Below the pieces are notes generated by a model. That model saw only the letters and a program-made list of their open reading frames with translations, did no database searches and was not told the DNA's origin. 51,688 nt of DNA, taken from NCBI GenBank assembly GCA_021794335.1, contig JAJYQZ010000217.1, positions 1-51,688 on the forward strand. The letters run 5' to 3'. The translations under genes were made by a program, and so were the position numbers. This document shows, in pieces, positions 1 to 7,016 of this stretch. Every line of letters starts with the position of its first letter. Position 1 is the first letter of the stretch. Source of the DNA: a bacterium. GTDB taxonomy: Bacteria > SZUA-79 > Acidulodesulfobacterales > Acidulodesulfobacteraceae.

Positions 1-412
1 TATTGTTTTTAGATTTATGATTTTTGACCATTTCTTCGGTTAATACGATATATCCGCCTTCGGGAACATATTTTTTAATTAAGGCTTCCATTGCGTCTTT
101 TTTTTCCTTTATATCGCCAACGATAGCCGCTTCTCCCGTTATCATAACGCTTTTAAAAGACTGTCCTATTTTGCACGGAATATTATTGGGAAGAATGCCT
201 CTGTCTATAAAAACCAAAAAGCTGACGATTGGGTTACGTTTTAAAATATCTATCTTGGTTCCGGATTCCGCGGAATGAAAATAAATATGTTTTTCATGAT
301 AGACGAAGTTAACCGGAACGGTGTACGGCGACGTTCCGTTAAACAGTCCAAGAACTCCTATTTTAGAAACGTTCAGTATTTCTTCGAGCGTTTTATAGTC
401 GCTGATAATCAT
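1..412 (-). CDS. pyridoxamine 5'-phosphate oxidase family protein (Nim-like), C-terminus cut by window edge
   Basis: Reads leftward from ATG at 412 and is still open at base 1, so only the first 137 residues are visible. The N-terminal half has the split-barrel flavin-binding pattern of small PNPOx-like/NimA proteins: an ILNVSKIGVLGLF start, then PVNFVYHEKHIYFHSA, then KIDILKRNPIVSF. Members bind FMN, F420 or haem and act as oxidoreductases; the substrate cannot be read here. No strong Shine-Dalgarno is seen. The downstream part of the gene lies outside the window. It looks like an ordinary chromosomal gene. Confidence 0.8.
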   Translation of the reverse strand, partial: MIISDYKTLEEILNVSKIGVLGLFNGTSPYTVPVNFVYHEKHIYFHSAESGTKIDILKRNPIVSFLVFIDRGILPNNIPCKIGQSFKSVMITGEAAIVGDIKEKKDAMEALIKKYVPEGGYIVLTEEMVKNHKSKNN

Positions 413-458
413 GTCAGTTTTTATAATTTTTATTAAGCGCTTTTATCTAATCTTATTG

Positions 459-1046
459 TTACAAAATAATGCCGTATTCCACTCCGGATTCAAAATCTAA
501 AGTTATATTATGTATCGTTTCATCTTTATCAAGATATTCTTTAAAGGGCACTGCATCTTTACCGGCAGAAAACATATTGTCGGCTATAAATATGGAGCCG
601 GTCTTTAATAGATGCCTTATCGCCTTAAAAATATCCAAATAGCCCGATGTCCATATATCTATAAAAGCAATATCTGCTTTTTCATTGATATTTTTAATAG
701 TATCAAAGACATTTCCCTGAAATATTTTTATATACTTGTCTAAACCCGATGATTCGGCATTTTTTTGAATAACGCCGCATTTTTTCTTACTTAATTCGGT
801 TGCTATAACATAACCGTTATTATTAAGCTGTCTGAGCGCTTCAGCAAAATAAAGCGTAGAAACTCCGATAGAACTTCCAAGTTCTAATATTATTTTCGGC
901 TTTGCAATCATGGCTGTCGAAAACAGAAATAACCCCATTTCAGGAGAGACTGAAAGAGCAAGCTCTTCGCTTTGAATTTTTATTTTGTATTCTTCAAGCA
1001 GCTTAGCTTTTTCAATTGGGTTATATACATTATATTTAGCTAACAA
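459..1046 (-). CDS. class I SAM-dependent O-methyltransferase (family 3, YrrM-like)
   Basis: A 195-residue protein with the SAM-binding motif I ILELGSSIGVSTLYFAEAL near residue 53 and the acidic metal/SAM region ADIAFIDIWTSGYLDIF followed by IADNM. This layout is that of cation-dependent small-molecule O-methyltransferases (COMT/CCoAMT-like). The start is TTG at 1046; it begins three bases after the stop of a 40-codon upstream reading frame, suggesting translational coupling. The substrate is unknown. Confidence 0.8.
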   Translation of the reverse strand: MLAKYNVYNPIEKAKLLEEYKIKIQSEELALSVSPEMGLFLFSTAMIAKPKIILELGSSIGVSTLYFAEALRQLNNNGYVIATELSKKKCGVIQKNAESSGLDKYIKIFQGNVFDTIKNINEKADIAFIDIWTSGYLDIFKAIRHLLKTGSIFIADNMFSAGKDAVPFKEYLDKDETIHNITLDFESGVEYGIIL

Positions 1047-1049
1047 TTG

Positions 1050-1172
1050 TTAAAATTCTTCGTCCGTTCCGTTAAATTGGCTTCTTGCCTGAGATATTAA
1101 CTGCTTTTCATTCTCTGAATGAAGATTGTCCAAGAGAGATTTAAGTTTAGCGTTTTTTGAAAATAAATTCAT
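1050..1172 (-). CDS. small hypothetical protein, 40 aa
   Basis: A short frame from ATG at 1172 to TAA at 1050, preceded by AGGG eight bases upstream. It ends three bases before the TTG start of the O-methyltransferase, so the two would be co-translated. The product is polar and probably helical, ending in TDEEF. I recognise no family. Support is position and ribosome site only. Confidence 0.4.
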   Translation of the reverse strand: MNLFSKNAKLKSLLDNLHSENEKQLISQARSQFNGTDEEF

Positions 1173-1194
1173 AATTTTATACCCTATATTTCTA

Positions 1195-1605
1195 CTAAGG
1201 TTTCGGTTCTATTACCGTTATCTCTTTTACCTCATCCGTTGCTCCCGTGCATATTACGAGAGCTACGGTTTCGATATTGACCAGATTAGCATGAGGATGA
1301 CCTTCAGGATTCAATACGTAATCTCCTGGAAATAATCTCTGTTCACCATTTCTGTAACAGTGTCCGCCTTCAAGTATATAGACATGCTCGTCCGAACGGG
1401 CAACGGCTATGGTTCTGATTATCTTGCCTTCGGGAGGAACGAATTTAATTAAATAGGCAACTCCTTTTCCTTTTTCAAGCCTGTTTGTCAGCTGCTTTAC
1501 ATAAACTATTTCTTTGCCTTCATATAATACGCTTTCGCCGTAAATAGAACTTGCGGGTATCCATTCTGTTTCCGGCGTTCTGATAAATATAGCATCCGTT
1601 TCCAA
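1195..1605 (-). CDS. cupin-domain protein
   Basis: 136 residues; TTG start at 1605 chosen because AGAGG lies just upstream. The second cupin motif is clear: GDYVLNPEGHPHAN (G-x5-P-x-G-x2-H-x3-N). The first motif is only partly kept (DEHVYILEGG), so metal binding may use fewer histidines than usual. Such single-domain cupins bind a metal or small ligand; the substrate is not readable. It sits upstream of the 40-codon frame and O-methyltransferase on the same strand. Confidence 0.75.
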   Translation of the reverse strand: METDAIFIRTPETEWIPASSIYGESVLYEGKEIVYVKQLTNRLEKGKGVAYLIKFVPPEGKIIRTIAVARSDEHVYILEGGHCYRNGEQRLFPGDYVLNPEGHPHANLVNIETVALVICTGATDEVKEITVIEPKP

Positions 1606-1689
1606 TTTTACCTCTTAATACTCTCACATTAAATTAAAATTTTAATTTGAATTTTATTTTATTATATATTGACTATTCAGTAAAATAAA

Positions 1690-2040
1690 CTAAAAAGTTA
1701 AAGGCTGATACCCGTCAGCCATAAATAGCGCTATTGACCCCGCAGCTCTGACAAGTTCTATTTTTTTATTTATTAAAATATTAGATACGCCGTATGCTTC
1801 GGCTACCGCAACACACGCCTGAGGGACTATATTATTTGCGAGAACCTGTTCATATGCTTCAAGTATTTCTTTGTCGTCCGTTTTTGCGATAAATTCTTCT
1901 CCTTGACCTAAAAATACGAGTTTCACGTCTTCAAATGCTCCGCTGTTTTTTGTCCTCCATGCTAAATTAAGTCCTACTTTAACTTTTGCAGAATCGTTAC
2001 TGCCCGATGAGATAATTACTAAAGCTTTTGCTTTAGGCAT
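1690..2040 (-). CDS. DsrE-like protein
   Basis: 116 residues from the ATG at 2040, where AAGGAGG sits seven bases upstream; the longer frame starting at 2085 would begin upstream of the likely transcription start. The order KALVIISSG, a polar middle, VAEAYGV, and the closing GSIALFMADGYQPLTF fits the DsrE/F fold of sulfur-relay-associated proteins, but no conserved sulfur-accepting Cys pattern is seen (one Cys, in PQACVAV). Role unknown. Confidence 0.65.
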   Translation of the reverse strand: MPKAKALVIISSGSNDSAKVKVGLNLAWRTKNSGAFEDVKLVFLGQGEEFIAKTDDKEILEAYEQVLANNIVPQACVAVAEAYGVSNILINKKIELVRAAGSIALFMADGYQPLTF

Positions 2041-2067
2041 AATAAATCCTCCTTTAATTTTGACCAT

Positions 2068-2096
2068 AATTTTAAAAGAATTCAAATTGATGTCAA
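2068..2096 (-). promoter_or_regulatory. predicted sigma-70 promoter of the DsrE-like gene
   Basis: On the minus strand a perfect TTGACA (2096-2091) is followed, 16 bases on, by TAAAAT (2074-2069). Transcription would start near 2061, about 20 bases before the ATG at 2040 and upstream of its AGGAGG. Confidence 0.5.
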
Positions 2097-2106
2097 TATA
2101 TAAAAT

Positions 2107-2898
2107 TTAGACGGCGTACGCTTCGACCTCCAAACGAACCATCTTTACATTAATAGCGCCAGATTTATCGGCAGGATGCTCAATTTTATAAGTTTCAGAC
2201 ACTTCGTTAAGAAAAGTTTCTCTTAACGACTCTGGCAAACGGTCGGTAAATGGAAACCATGTAGTCCTTAGCCATCCTTTAAAACTTTCTTCACCCGCAT
2301 GTTTAATATTTTTTTCAATCAATTCCAACCGCAGAGGCTTAAAATGATTTTCCGAAAGCCATATTTCATAGTCTTTAATATCGTAAAAATGATAGGGCGT
2401 AACGAAATTATCGAAATAACTGCTCCAATCCTGTTTCTTCTGAACTAATTTAACGGCATCTAAGACTTCGCCTACATTGCCGCGTCCGCCCATCTGAAAT
2501 AAAATTCTGCCTTTAGGCTTAAGGCATGCGTGAACTTTTCCAAGAACGCCGCTATGGTCTTTTACCCAGTGAAGGCAAGCGTTAGAAAAAGCAACATCGA
2601 ATTTTTTAGAAAAGTTAATCTCGCATGCATCCATATTATAAAATCTCAGATTTTTAAATTTATTGTTTGGAAATTCTTTTAAAGCAAAATTAATCAAATT
2701 TTCGGATGCATCTATACCTGCTACCTCTCCCTTGTTTAAAATTTTTGATAATTTCGCGGTTATTTTTCCGTCTCCGCAGCCTATATCAAGCAAAGATTCA
2801 TTGCCGGTTAAAGAAAGTTTTTCGATAAGTTCTTCGCCTAATTGCAGCTGGCATTTAGAATTTTTTGCATAATCTTCGGCATTCCAATTATTTTTCAT
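2107..2898 (-). CDS. class I SAM-dependent methyltransferase (trans-aconitate methyltransferase-like)
   Basis: 263 residues. Motif I is LLDIGCGDGKITAKLSK (residues about 36-52), followed by VAGIDASENLINFA (motif II), FDVAFSNACLHWVKD (motif IV) and LKPKGRILFQMGG (motif V). The spacing and the HWV after motif IV resemble trans-aconitate 2-methyltransferase and related small-acid methyltransferases. It is transcribed divergently from the LysR gene at 3147 across a 248-base gap, the usual arrangement of a LysR target. Confidence 0.75.
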   Translation of the reverse strand: MKNNWNAEDYAKNSKCQLQLGEELIEKLSLTGNESLLDIGCGDGKITAKLSKILNKGEVAGIDASENLINFALKEFPNNKFKNLRFYNMDACEINFSKKFDVAFSNACLHWVKDHSGVLGKVHACLKPKGRILFQMGGRGNVGEVLDAVKLVQKKQDWSSYFDNFVTPYHFYDIKDYEIWLSENHFKPLRLELIEKNIKHAGEESFKGWLRTTWFPFTDRLPESLRETFLNEVSETYKIEHPADKSGAINVKMVRLEVEAYAV

Positions 2899-3073
2899 TT
2901 TGACGCCCCGTTTTTATATTAATTTATGATTTATATTAATATGTTAATATTTATAATGAAATTACACTATCAATCTAAAAATATAAAGCCGCGCAACTTG
3001 CTTGCTTATTCAATTAACTATAAAATATTTATGCATCGGATTATATGCGTTATAAAAACTTCAAACTATGCTC

Positions 3074-3103
3074 TTGAATATATTATAAGATTTGGTTTAT
3101 AAT
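3074..3103 (+). promoter_or_regulatory. predicted promoter of the LysR gene
   Basis: TTGAAT at 3074-3079 and a perfect TATAAT at 3098-3103 with an 18-base spacer, 43 bases before the LysR ATG. The gap 2899-3146 is AT-rich and would hold the LysR operator; I could not identify a clear T-N11-A palindrome. Confidence 0.4.
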
Positions 3104-3146
3104 GAATCAAATGAATAATTTTTATAATTAAAGTGATTATTTACTC

Positions 3147-4034
3147 ATGACATTAACTCAATTAAATATTTTAAAAACCCTAGTGGAATCTCAAAGTTTC
3201 ACAAAAACGGCGGAAGCTCTTTATATAACGCAGTCCGCAGTGAGCCATTCTATAGCATCGCTTGAAAACGAACTTGAAATAAAGTTGGTTAAAAGCGACA
3301 AAAAGACCGTTTCCCTTACCGAAGCGGGAGAAAAAGTTTATAGCCATGCCAAAGATATTTTAACCGGAGTAGACAGGTTAAAAGAAGATATATCGGCATT
3401 AAAAAATATGCAGACCGGCAGTCTCAAAATAGGTTGTTTTCAAAGCGTTTCAATAAGAATCTTGCCAGGGATTCTAAAAGAATTTAAAAGAAAATATCCG
3501 GGAATAGAGGTTTCATGGTTTGAAGGAACCGATTTGGAAGTAACGGATTGGCTGTTAAAAGGCGCTGTCGATTTAGGCTTTATAGTGCTGCCGGCAGAAG
3601 GACTTGAATCCGTTCAGCTTTTAGAAGACAGAATGTTCGCAGTTTTTAACGAAAAACATCAGTTATGTTGCAGAAAAAGCATAGGTATAAAAGAACTTGC
3701 ACGCGAACCGCTTTTAACTTTCAAGGGGTCAAGCTGCGGAATGCTGGTAGAAGCTAATTTAATGAATTCTATAAGGAAAGCGGATGAAATTAAAAATATA
3801 GAAGCGCGCAACATAAGCACTATTATTGAAATGGTCAGGGAAGGTATCGGAGCCGCCGTTATTCCCAATCTTGCAATCCCGCTTAATTACAGCGGAATAT
3901 GTTGTGTTCCTATAAAACCGGAAATAAAAAGAAAAATTGCGTTAGCGGCGCAATCTTTAGACAACCTTTCTTTATCGGCAAAGGCTTTTGTGGAAATCAC
4001 CGAAAAATTTGTAGAGAAATTCAAAACTATTTAG
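3147..4034 (+). CDS. LysR family transcriptional regulator
   Basis: 295 residues, normal family length. The N-terminal helix-turn-helix is clear (residues 1-60: SFTKTAEALYITQSAVSHSI, then LENELEIKL). Residues from about 90 form the periplasmic-binding-like effector domain (GSLKIGCF ... GAVDLGFIVLP ... MVREGIGAAVIPN). Divergent from the methyltransferase at 2107-2898, which is its likeliest target. The inducer is unknown. Directly downstream is a decayed second LysR C-terminus. Confidence 0.9.
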   Translation: MTLTQLNILKTLVESQSFTKTAEALYITQSAVSHSIASLENELEIKLVKSDKKTVSLTEAGEKVYSHAKDILTGVDRLKEDISALKNMQTGSLKIGCFQSVSIRILPGILKEFKRKYPGIEVSWFEGTDLEVTDWLLKGAVDLGFIVLPAEGLESVQLLEDRMFAVFNEKHQLCCRKSIGIKELAREPLLTFKGSSCGMLVEANLMNSIRKADEIKNIEARNISTIIEMVREGIGAAVIPNLAIPLNYSGICCVPIKPEIKRKIALAAQSLDNLSLSAKAFVEITEKFVEKFKTI

Positions 4035-4063
4035 GCATTATATTGAGAATTTGCATTCCTTAA

Positions 4064-4213
4064 AATGTACCGAATGTGCTAATTTTACCGCTTGAACCTG
4101 CGTTAAAGCGAGGAATCGGACTTGCGTCGAGAACGCCCTTCACGGATTTGCCTCCTGCCTATTCCATTTTTACGGAAATTACTCAAAGGTGGATAAAAAA
4201 CAATATTAAATAA
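4064..4213 (+). pseudogene. orphan C-terminal fragment of a second LysR-type regulator
   Basis: A 49-codon open stretch with no start codon, bounded upstream by TAA at 4061 and ending in TAA at 4211. Its product aligns end to end with the last 49 residues of the intact LysR just upstream (for example LPLEPALKRGIGLASR against VPIKPEIKRKIALAAQ, and FTEITQRW against FVEITEKF). It is similar but far from identical, so it is the tail of a diverged paralogue, not a fresh duplication. It may mark a deletion or insertion scar beside the mobile region. Confidence 0.7.
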
Positions 4214-4501
4214 TATTTCAAATAAAAATTAAAGATAATAATATTTATTTTCAAACAAGAATACTGTTAATATGTACATGTATAAAAGATAAGTAATATG
4301 AAAATATTTGCGTATAGTGGTCGTTTAGGACGGTCGTAGTGGCATATTCTTCGGCGAAAAAGACATGTTTTTTTAGAGCAAGCAGAAGAATATATGTCGG
4401 ACATGCATAGCGGAAAGTTTCGGACACTAAAAATATATCAGTTAGCCTGTCTCTTTTGCAAGAGTTTTTATAAAGTTTTTATTCTATTTGTTTTTAGTAT
4501 T

Positions 4502-4546
4502 GCATTTAGTATTAAGACATGTATCACCCCCCTGTCTTAACGATGC
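4502..4546. repeat. imperfect stem-loop with 8-bp perfect core
   Basis: Perfect arms TTAAGACA/TGTCTTAA separated by 13 bases that end in CCCCCC, extended outward by GCAT/ATGC across a small internal loop. It is not followed by a T-run, so a simple intrinsic terminator is unlikely on the plus strand. Confidence 0.5.
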
Positions 4547-4694
4547 GCCCAAAAAAAATGCTCTTTTCCAAAAATATTTTTAAATAAAAATAAACAAGAA
4601 AATTTTATATTTTATAAAATTTTAAGTAAAGGATTTGAATTTTTTCAGTTTTTCACTCTGAATTATAACCGCCGATATAATCGTTATTTTTTTT

Positions 4695-4724
4695 CTTGAT
4701 ATTAAATCTATCAAGTTATATTAT
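4695..4724 (+). promoter_or_regulatory. predicted promoter and operator of the tra operon
   Basis: TTGATA (4696-4701) and TATTAT (4719-4724) with 17 bases between. The -35 lies inside a perfect inverted repeat CTTGATA (4695-4701) / TATCAAG (4709-4715), spacing 7, which looks like an operator. The 13-mer CTATCAAGTTATA at 4708-4720 recurs exactly at 17753-17765 ahead of the DsbC-like gene. Confidence 0.45.
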
Positions 4725-4764
4725 AAATACAATCTATTTTTAATATTTAATATTCGAGGTTTTT

Positions 4765-5007
4765 ATGATAGACCCATTGCAGTTGATAAATCCGTTTCAT
4801 TACGTCTCTAAAGCGACTTATTCATCGTTTTGGACAATGCTGTTTAATACCGTCCTGCGCGGCATAGGAGCTAAAATCTGCGCGGTAGGCTCTTTAATAC
4901 TCGCCTATTGGCTGTTCGCCCGCAGGGATAATTTTATGTGGTTTATTATTTTTTATATAGTTTCCGCTATTTTTACGTTCGGCGGAAGCATTATAGGGAG
5001 GTTTTGA
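4765..5007 (+). CDS. small two-helix membrane protein; candidate conjugative pilin (TraA-like)
   Basis: 80 residues with two hydrophobic segments (about 33-50 and 57-75) joined by a short charged turn (FARRDNF) and ending GRF. Mature F-pilin has the same plan: two helices, a short basic loop and a Gly-rich end. It is the first gene of the operon, upstream of TraL as TraA is in F. Ribosome site GAGGT five bases before ATG. No direct sequence match is claimed; a generic small membrane protein is the alternative. Confidence 0.4.
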   Translation: MIDPLQLINPFHYVSKATYSSFWTMLFNTVLRGIGAKICAVGSLILAYWLFARRDNFMWFIIFYIVSAIFTFGGSIIGRF

Positions 5008-5008
5008 T

Positions 5009-5731
5009 ATGGCTGGCAAATCGGGCGGCGGAAGTCCCGTAGTTATGATGGGAGGCGATCTGCAAAAGCCTCTAAATTTACTCTCTGCGATATCCGAAAT
5101 CCAGACCATAGGAGCAATGGAACAGGACGCGTCCAGCGAAATAAATTCCAAATTTCTATCTACCTTATTTCGTTGGGATTTTTTCTCTATCGGCTTAAGG
5201 AACTCATTACTATCCGGTTTGGTATCGTTATTTTTGACTCCGTTATCTCTCGGAGTATTTTATAAGCTAATACCGGTATTTAACGATACCCATATAAGCC
5301 TGTTCGACAAAATTTACATACTTTTCTTTAATTTTTCCATGTCTATCGGGTTCGGTCTGTTTTTATCGAAAATTAAAGAAAGCTACGTCGGCTCTTTATC
5401 GAAAGGAATGACTAAAAGCCTTTTAGGCGGATTTGCTCTCGGCGAATTTGTCAAAATAACGATAATTTTTATTTTATTTAACTGGATTTATTTACAAATG
5501 AGCGCAAAAAATATTTACCATACGCTTTTATTTTTTAAAACCCATACAGGTACCGTGCCGTTCGTCAAAAATATAAATTACGTCAAAGCGTATCATTGGT
5601 TAATGAGCTTTAGAAACGTCTTTCCCGCATCCGCCGTGCTCGTATTGGTAAGTTCTTTATTAGTCATAGGCATTCCTATAATTTCTATTTCTTATTTCGC
5701 CTATAAGCAAAAAAAAGAATTTCAGATTTAA
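5009..5731 (+). CDS. multi-pass membrane protein of unknown function in the tra operon
   Basis: 240 residues: a soluble Gly-rich N-terminus (about 1-55), then roughly four membrane segments (about 62-80, 95-115, 150-165, 210-228) and a basic tail KQKKEFQI. It begins one base after the upstream stop with GGGAGG as ribosome site, so it is translated with the candidate pilin. I recognise no family. Position suggests a membrane part or pilin-processing helper of the transfer system; this is inference. Confidence 0.7.
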   Translation: MAGKSGGGSPVVMMGGDLQKPLNLLSAISEIQTIGAMEQDASSEINSKFLSTLFRWDFFSIGLRNSLLSGLVSLFLTPLSLGVFYKLIPVFNDTHISLFDKIYILFFNFSMSIGFGLFLSKIKESYVGSLSKGMTKSLLGGFALGEFVKITIIFILFNWIYLQMSAKNIYHTLLFFKTHTGTVPFVKNINYVKAYHWLMSFRNVFPASAVLVLVSSLLVIGIPIISISYFAYKQKKEFQI

Positions 5732-5739
5732 TTTTTTTC

Positions 5740-5766
5740 TTGACATAAATATAAACTTGTTATAAT
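5740..5766 (+). promoter_or_regulatory. internal tra promoter, twin of the one at 50169-50195
   Basis: Perfect TTGACA (5740-5745) and TATAAT (5761-5766), spacer 15. The block 5740-5774 matches the reverse complement of 50161-50195 at 32 of 35 positions. It would drive the 128-residue gene, TraL and everything downstream. Confidence 0.6.
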
Positions 5767-5801
5767 AATAATACTATCAATTAATTAAGGAGGCATTAAA
5801 A

Positions 5802-6188
5802 ATGGATAAACAATTAACTACGGCTCAAAGGCTCGAAAGAAAAGTCGAAAGAGCTAAAGACCCGCTTACGAGAGTAATCAGAGCGGAATCGTTGGAATTA
5901 AAAATGATATCCGGCAGGCTCGAAATTGCAGACAGGATTGTTCATCAGTTAAGAAGCGGAAGCGGACTTAAATATCAAAAAGCCGTAGCCGACCAAGCCA
6001 TTGAAGATTTTTTATCTATTTGTAAAAAAATAGACGATTTCGACGCAAAGTATTTTGATTACGTCAAAAGAAACGAAAAAGACGAATATACTCCGTTAAA
6101 ATTAGTTGTTAACAAACAGGAAGAATCGCCGGAAAATTCCATGCCTGCATCGGCAAAGCGTCAAAAGGAGACGAACAATGCAGATTAA
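5802..6188 (+). CDS. hypothetical soluble protein, 128 aa, upstream of TraL
   Basis: Strong AGGAGG nine bases before ATG. The product is charged and mostly helical, with an N-terminal TAQRLERKVERAKDPLTRVI and a disordered polar tail. It overlaps the TraL start by 11 bases, implying coupled translation. No signal peptide or membrane segment, so it acts in the cytoplasm. I recognise no family. Confidence 0.7.
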   Translation: MDKQLTTAQRLERKVERAKDPLTRVIRAESLELKMISGRLEIADRIVHQLRSGSGLKYQKAVADQAIEDFLSICKKIDDFDAKYFDYVKRNEKDEYTPLKLVVNKQEESPENSMPASAKRQKETNNAD

Positions 6189-6459
6189 AACCTATTTCCC
6201 GAGAACTCTCGATAGATATCCTTTAATTTTAAACTGGGAACTCGACGAGTTTATTATGCTGATGATTCCGTTTATATTTTCGTTTCCGGCGCGTCAGTTA
6301 ATCCTTGGTTTAGGCATAGGCATTATTGCCATGCAGGCTTATATCAGGTTATTTAAAAAAGGCAAGCCGGAAAATTATTTGTTTCATATATTCTGGAAAA
6401 AAGGCTTGTTTAACCCAAAGGGCGTCCCGCCCGCTTATATTTCGAGGTTTACGGAATGA
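6178..6459 (+). CDS. traL: TraL, F-type T4SS inner-membrane protein
   Basis: 93 residues from ATG at 6178 (AAGGAG upstream); a longer in-frame ORF exists but this start matches family length. The N-terminal RYPLILNWELDEFI is the TraL signature (polar, W-x-x-D-E before a membrane hairpin), followed by two hydrophobic helices and a basic tail. TraL (VirB3-like) sits in the inner membrane and is needed for pilus assembly. It overlaps traE by four bases, and the order traL-traE-traK-traB is the conserved F/SXT order. Confidence 0.85.
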   Translation: MQIKTYFPRTLDRYPLILNWELDEFIMLMIPFIFSFPARQLILGLGIGIIAMQAYIRLFKKGKPENYLFHIFWKKGLFNPKGVPPAYISRFTE

Positions 6460-7016
6460 GCGTAAAAAAATATCTAAACAATTATAAGTATCTGGTAATG
6501 AACAATAACGTCCTTAAAATTACCGTTATCGTTCTTGCTATTGTAATTTTAATTGAAGCCGTGTTTATTATCAAAGCTTTAAATTCGGAAAAGACGATTG
6601 TAATCCCGACCGTTTCCGAAAAATACGTAATAGCCAATAATTCCGCAAATCCTCTTTACGTTAAAAGTATCGGAACTTATTTATCGCAGCTCGTTCAAAA
6701 CTTTACTCCGCAGACTATAAGTTCCAATTACAAAAAGTTTCTTGATTACGCGTCTCCAGCTTCTTACGGCGAGCTTCAGTCTTCTTTGGTATCCAACGAA
6801 AAAACGTATAAACGAAACGACGCTTCAAGCTTTTTTTCTATTAAAAGCGAAAAAGTTTCTCCGAACAAACTTACCGTAATCGGTCAGGATAGATTAATTA
6901 TCGGCTCTAACGTGGTATCTGACAAAACAATAAAAATTAGTTTGCTTTACAAAATAGTTAACGGCGAATTCGAGGTGAACGGATATGTTGAAAAAAATAT
7001 CAATATTCTCGGTTAG
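6456..7016 (+). CDS. traE: TraE, F-type T4SS inner-membrane protein
   Basis: 186 residues with one N-terminal membrane anchor (about 21-43) and a periplasmic domain. The sequence after the anchor (VIPTVSEKYVIANNSANPLYV) and YLSQLVQNFTPQTIS follow the TraE pattern; TraE is the VirB5/VirB8-like piece of the assembly scaffold. Start overlaps traL (ATGA) and its end overlaps traK by 32 bases. Length is normal for the family (about 190). Confidence 0.88.
   Translation: MSVKKYLNNYKYLVMNNNVLKITVIVLAIVILIEAVFIIKALNSEKTIVIPTVSEKYVIANNSANPLYVKSIGTYLSQLVQNFTPQTISSNYKKFLDYASPASYGELQSSLVSNEKTYKRNDASSFFSIKSEKVSPNKLTVIGQDRLIIGSNVVSDKTIKISLLYKIVNGEFEVNGYVEKNINILG

Larger units (their letters stand above)
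4214..4764. other. non-coding region with inverted repeats; candidate element boundary or oriT
   Basis: No credible gene in 551 bases. It holds two inverted repeats: ATATTCTTC (4344-4352) with GAAGAATAT (4385-4393), loop 32; and TTAAGACA (4512-4519) with TGTCTTAA (4533-4540), loop ending in six C, flanked by an outer GCAT/ATGC pair (4502-4505, 4543-4546). It separates chromosomal-looking genes from the first transfer gene. An origin of transfer, an att site or small RNA are all possible; none is shown. Confidence 0.35.

Noticed and set aside
2041..2085. 15-residue N-terminal extension of the DsrE-like protein
   Set aside because: It includes the ribosome site and lies at or upstream of the predicted transcription start.
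6106..6177. Longer N-terminus for TraL
   Set aside because: It would overlap the 128-residue gene in another frame and add a basic segment not in the family; ATG at 6178 has AAGGAG.
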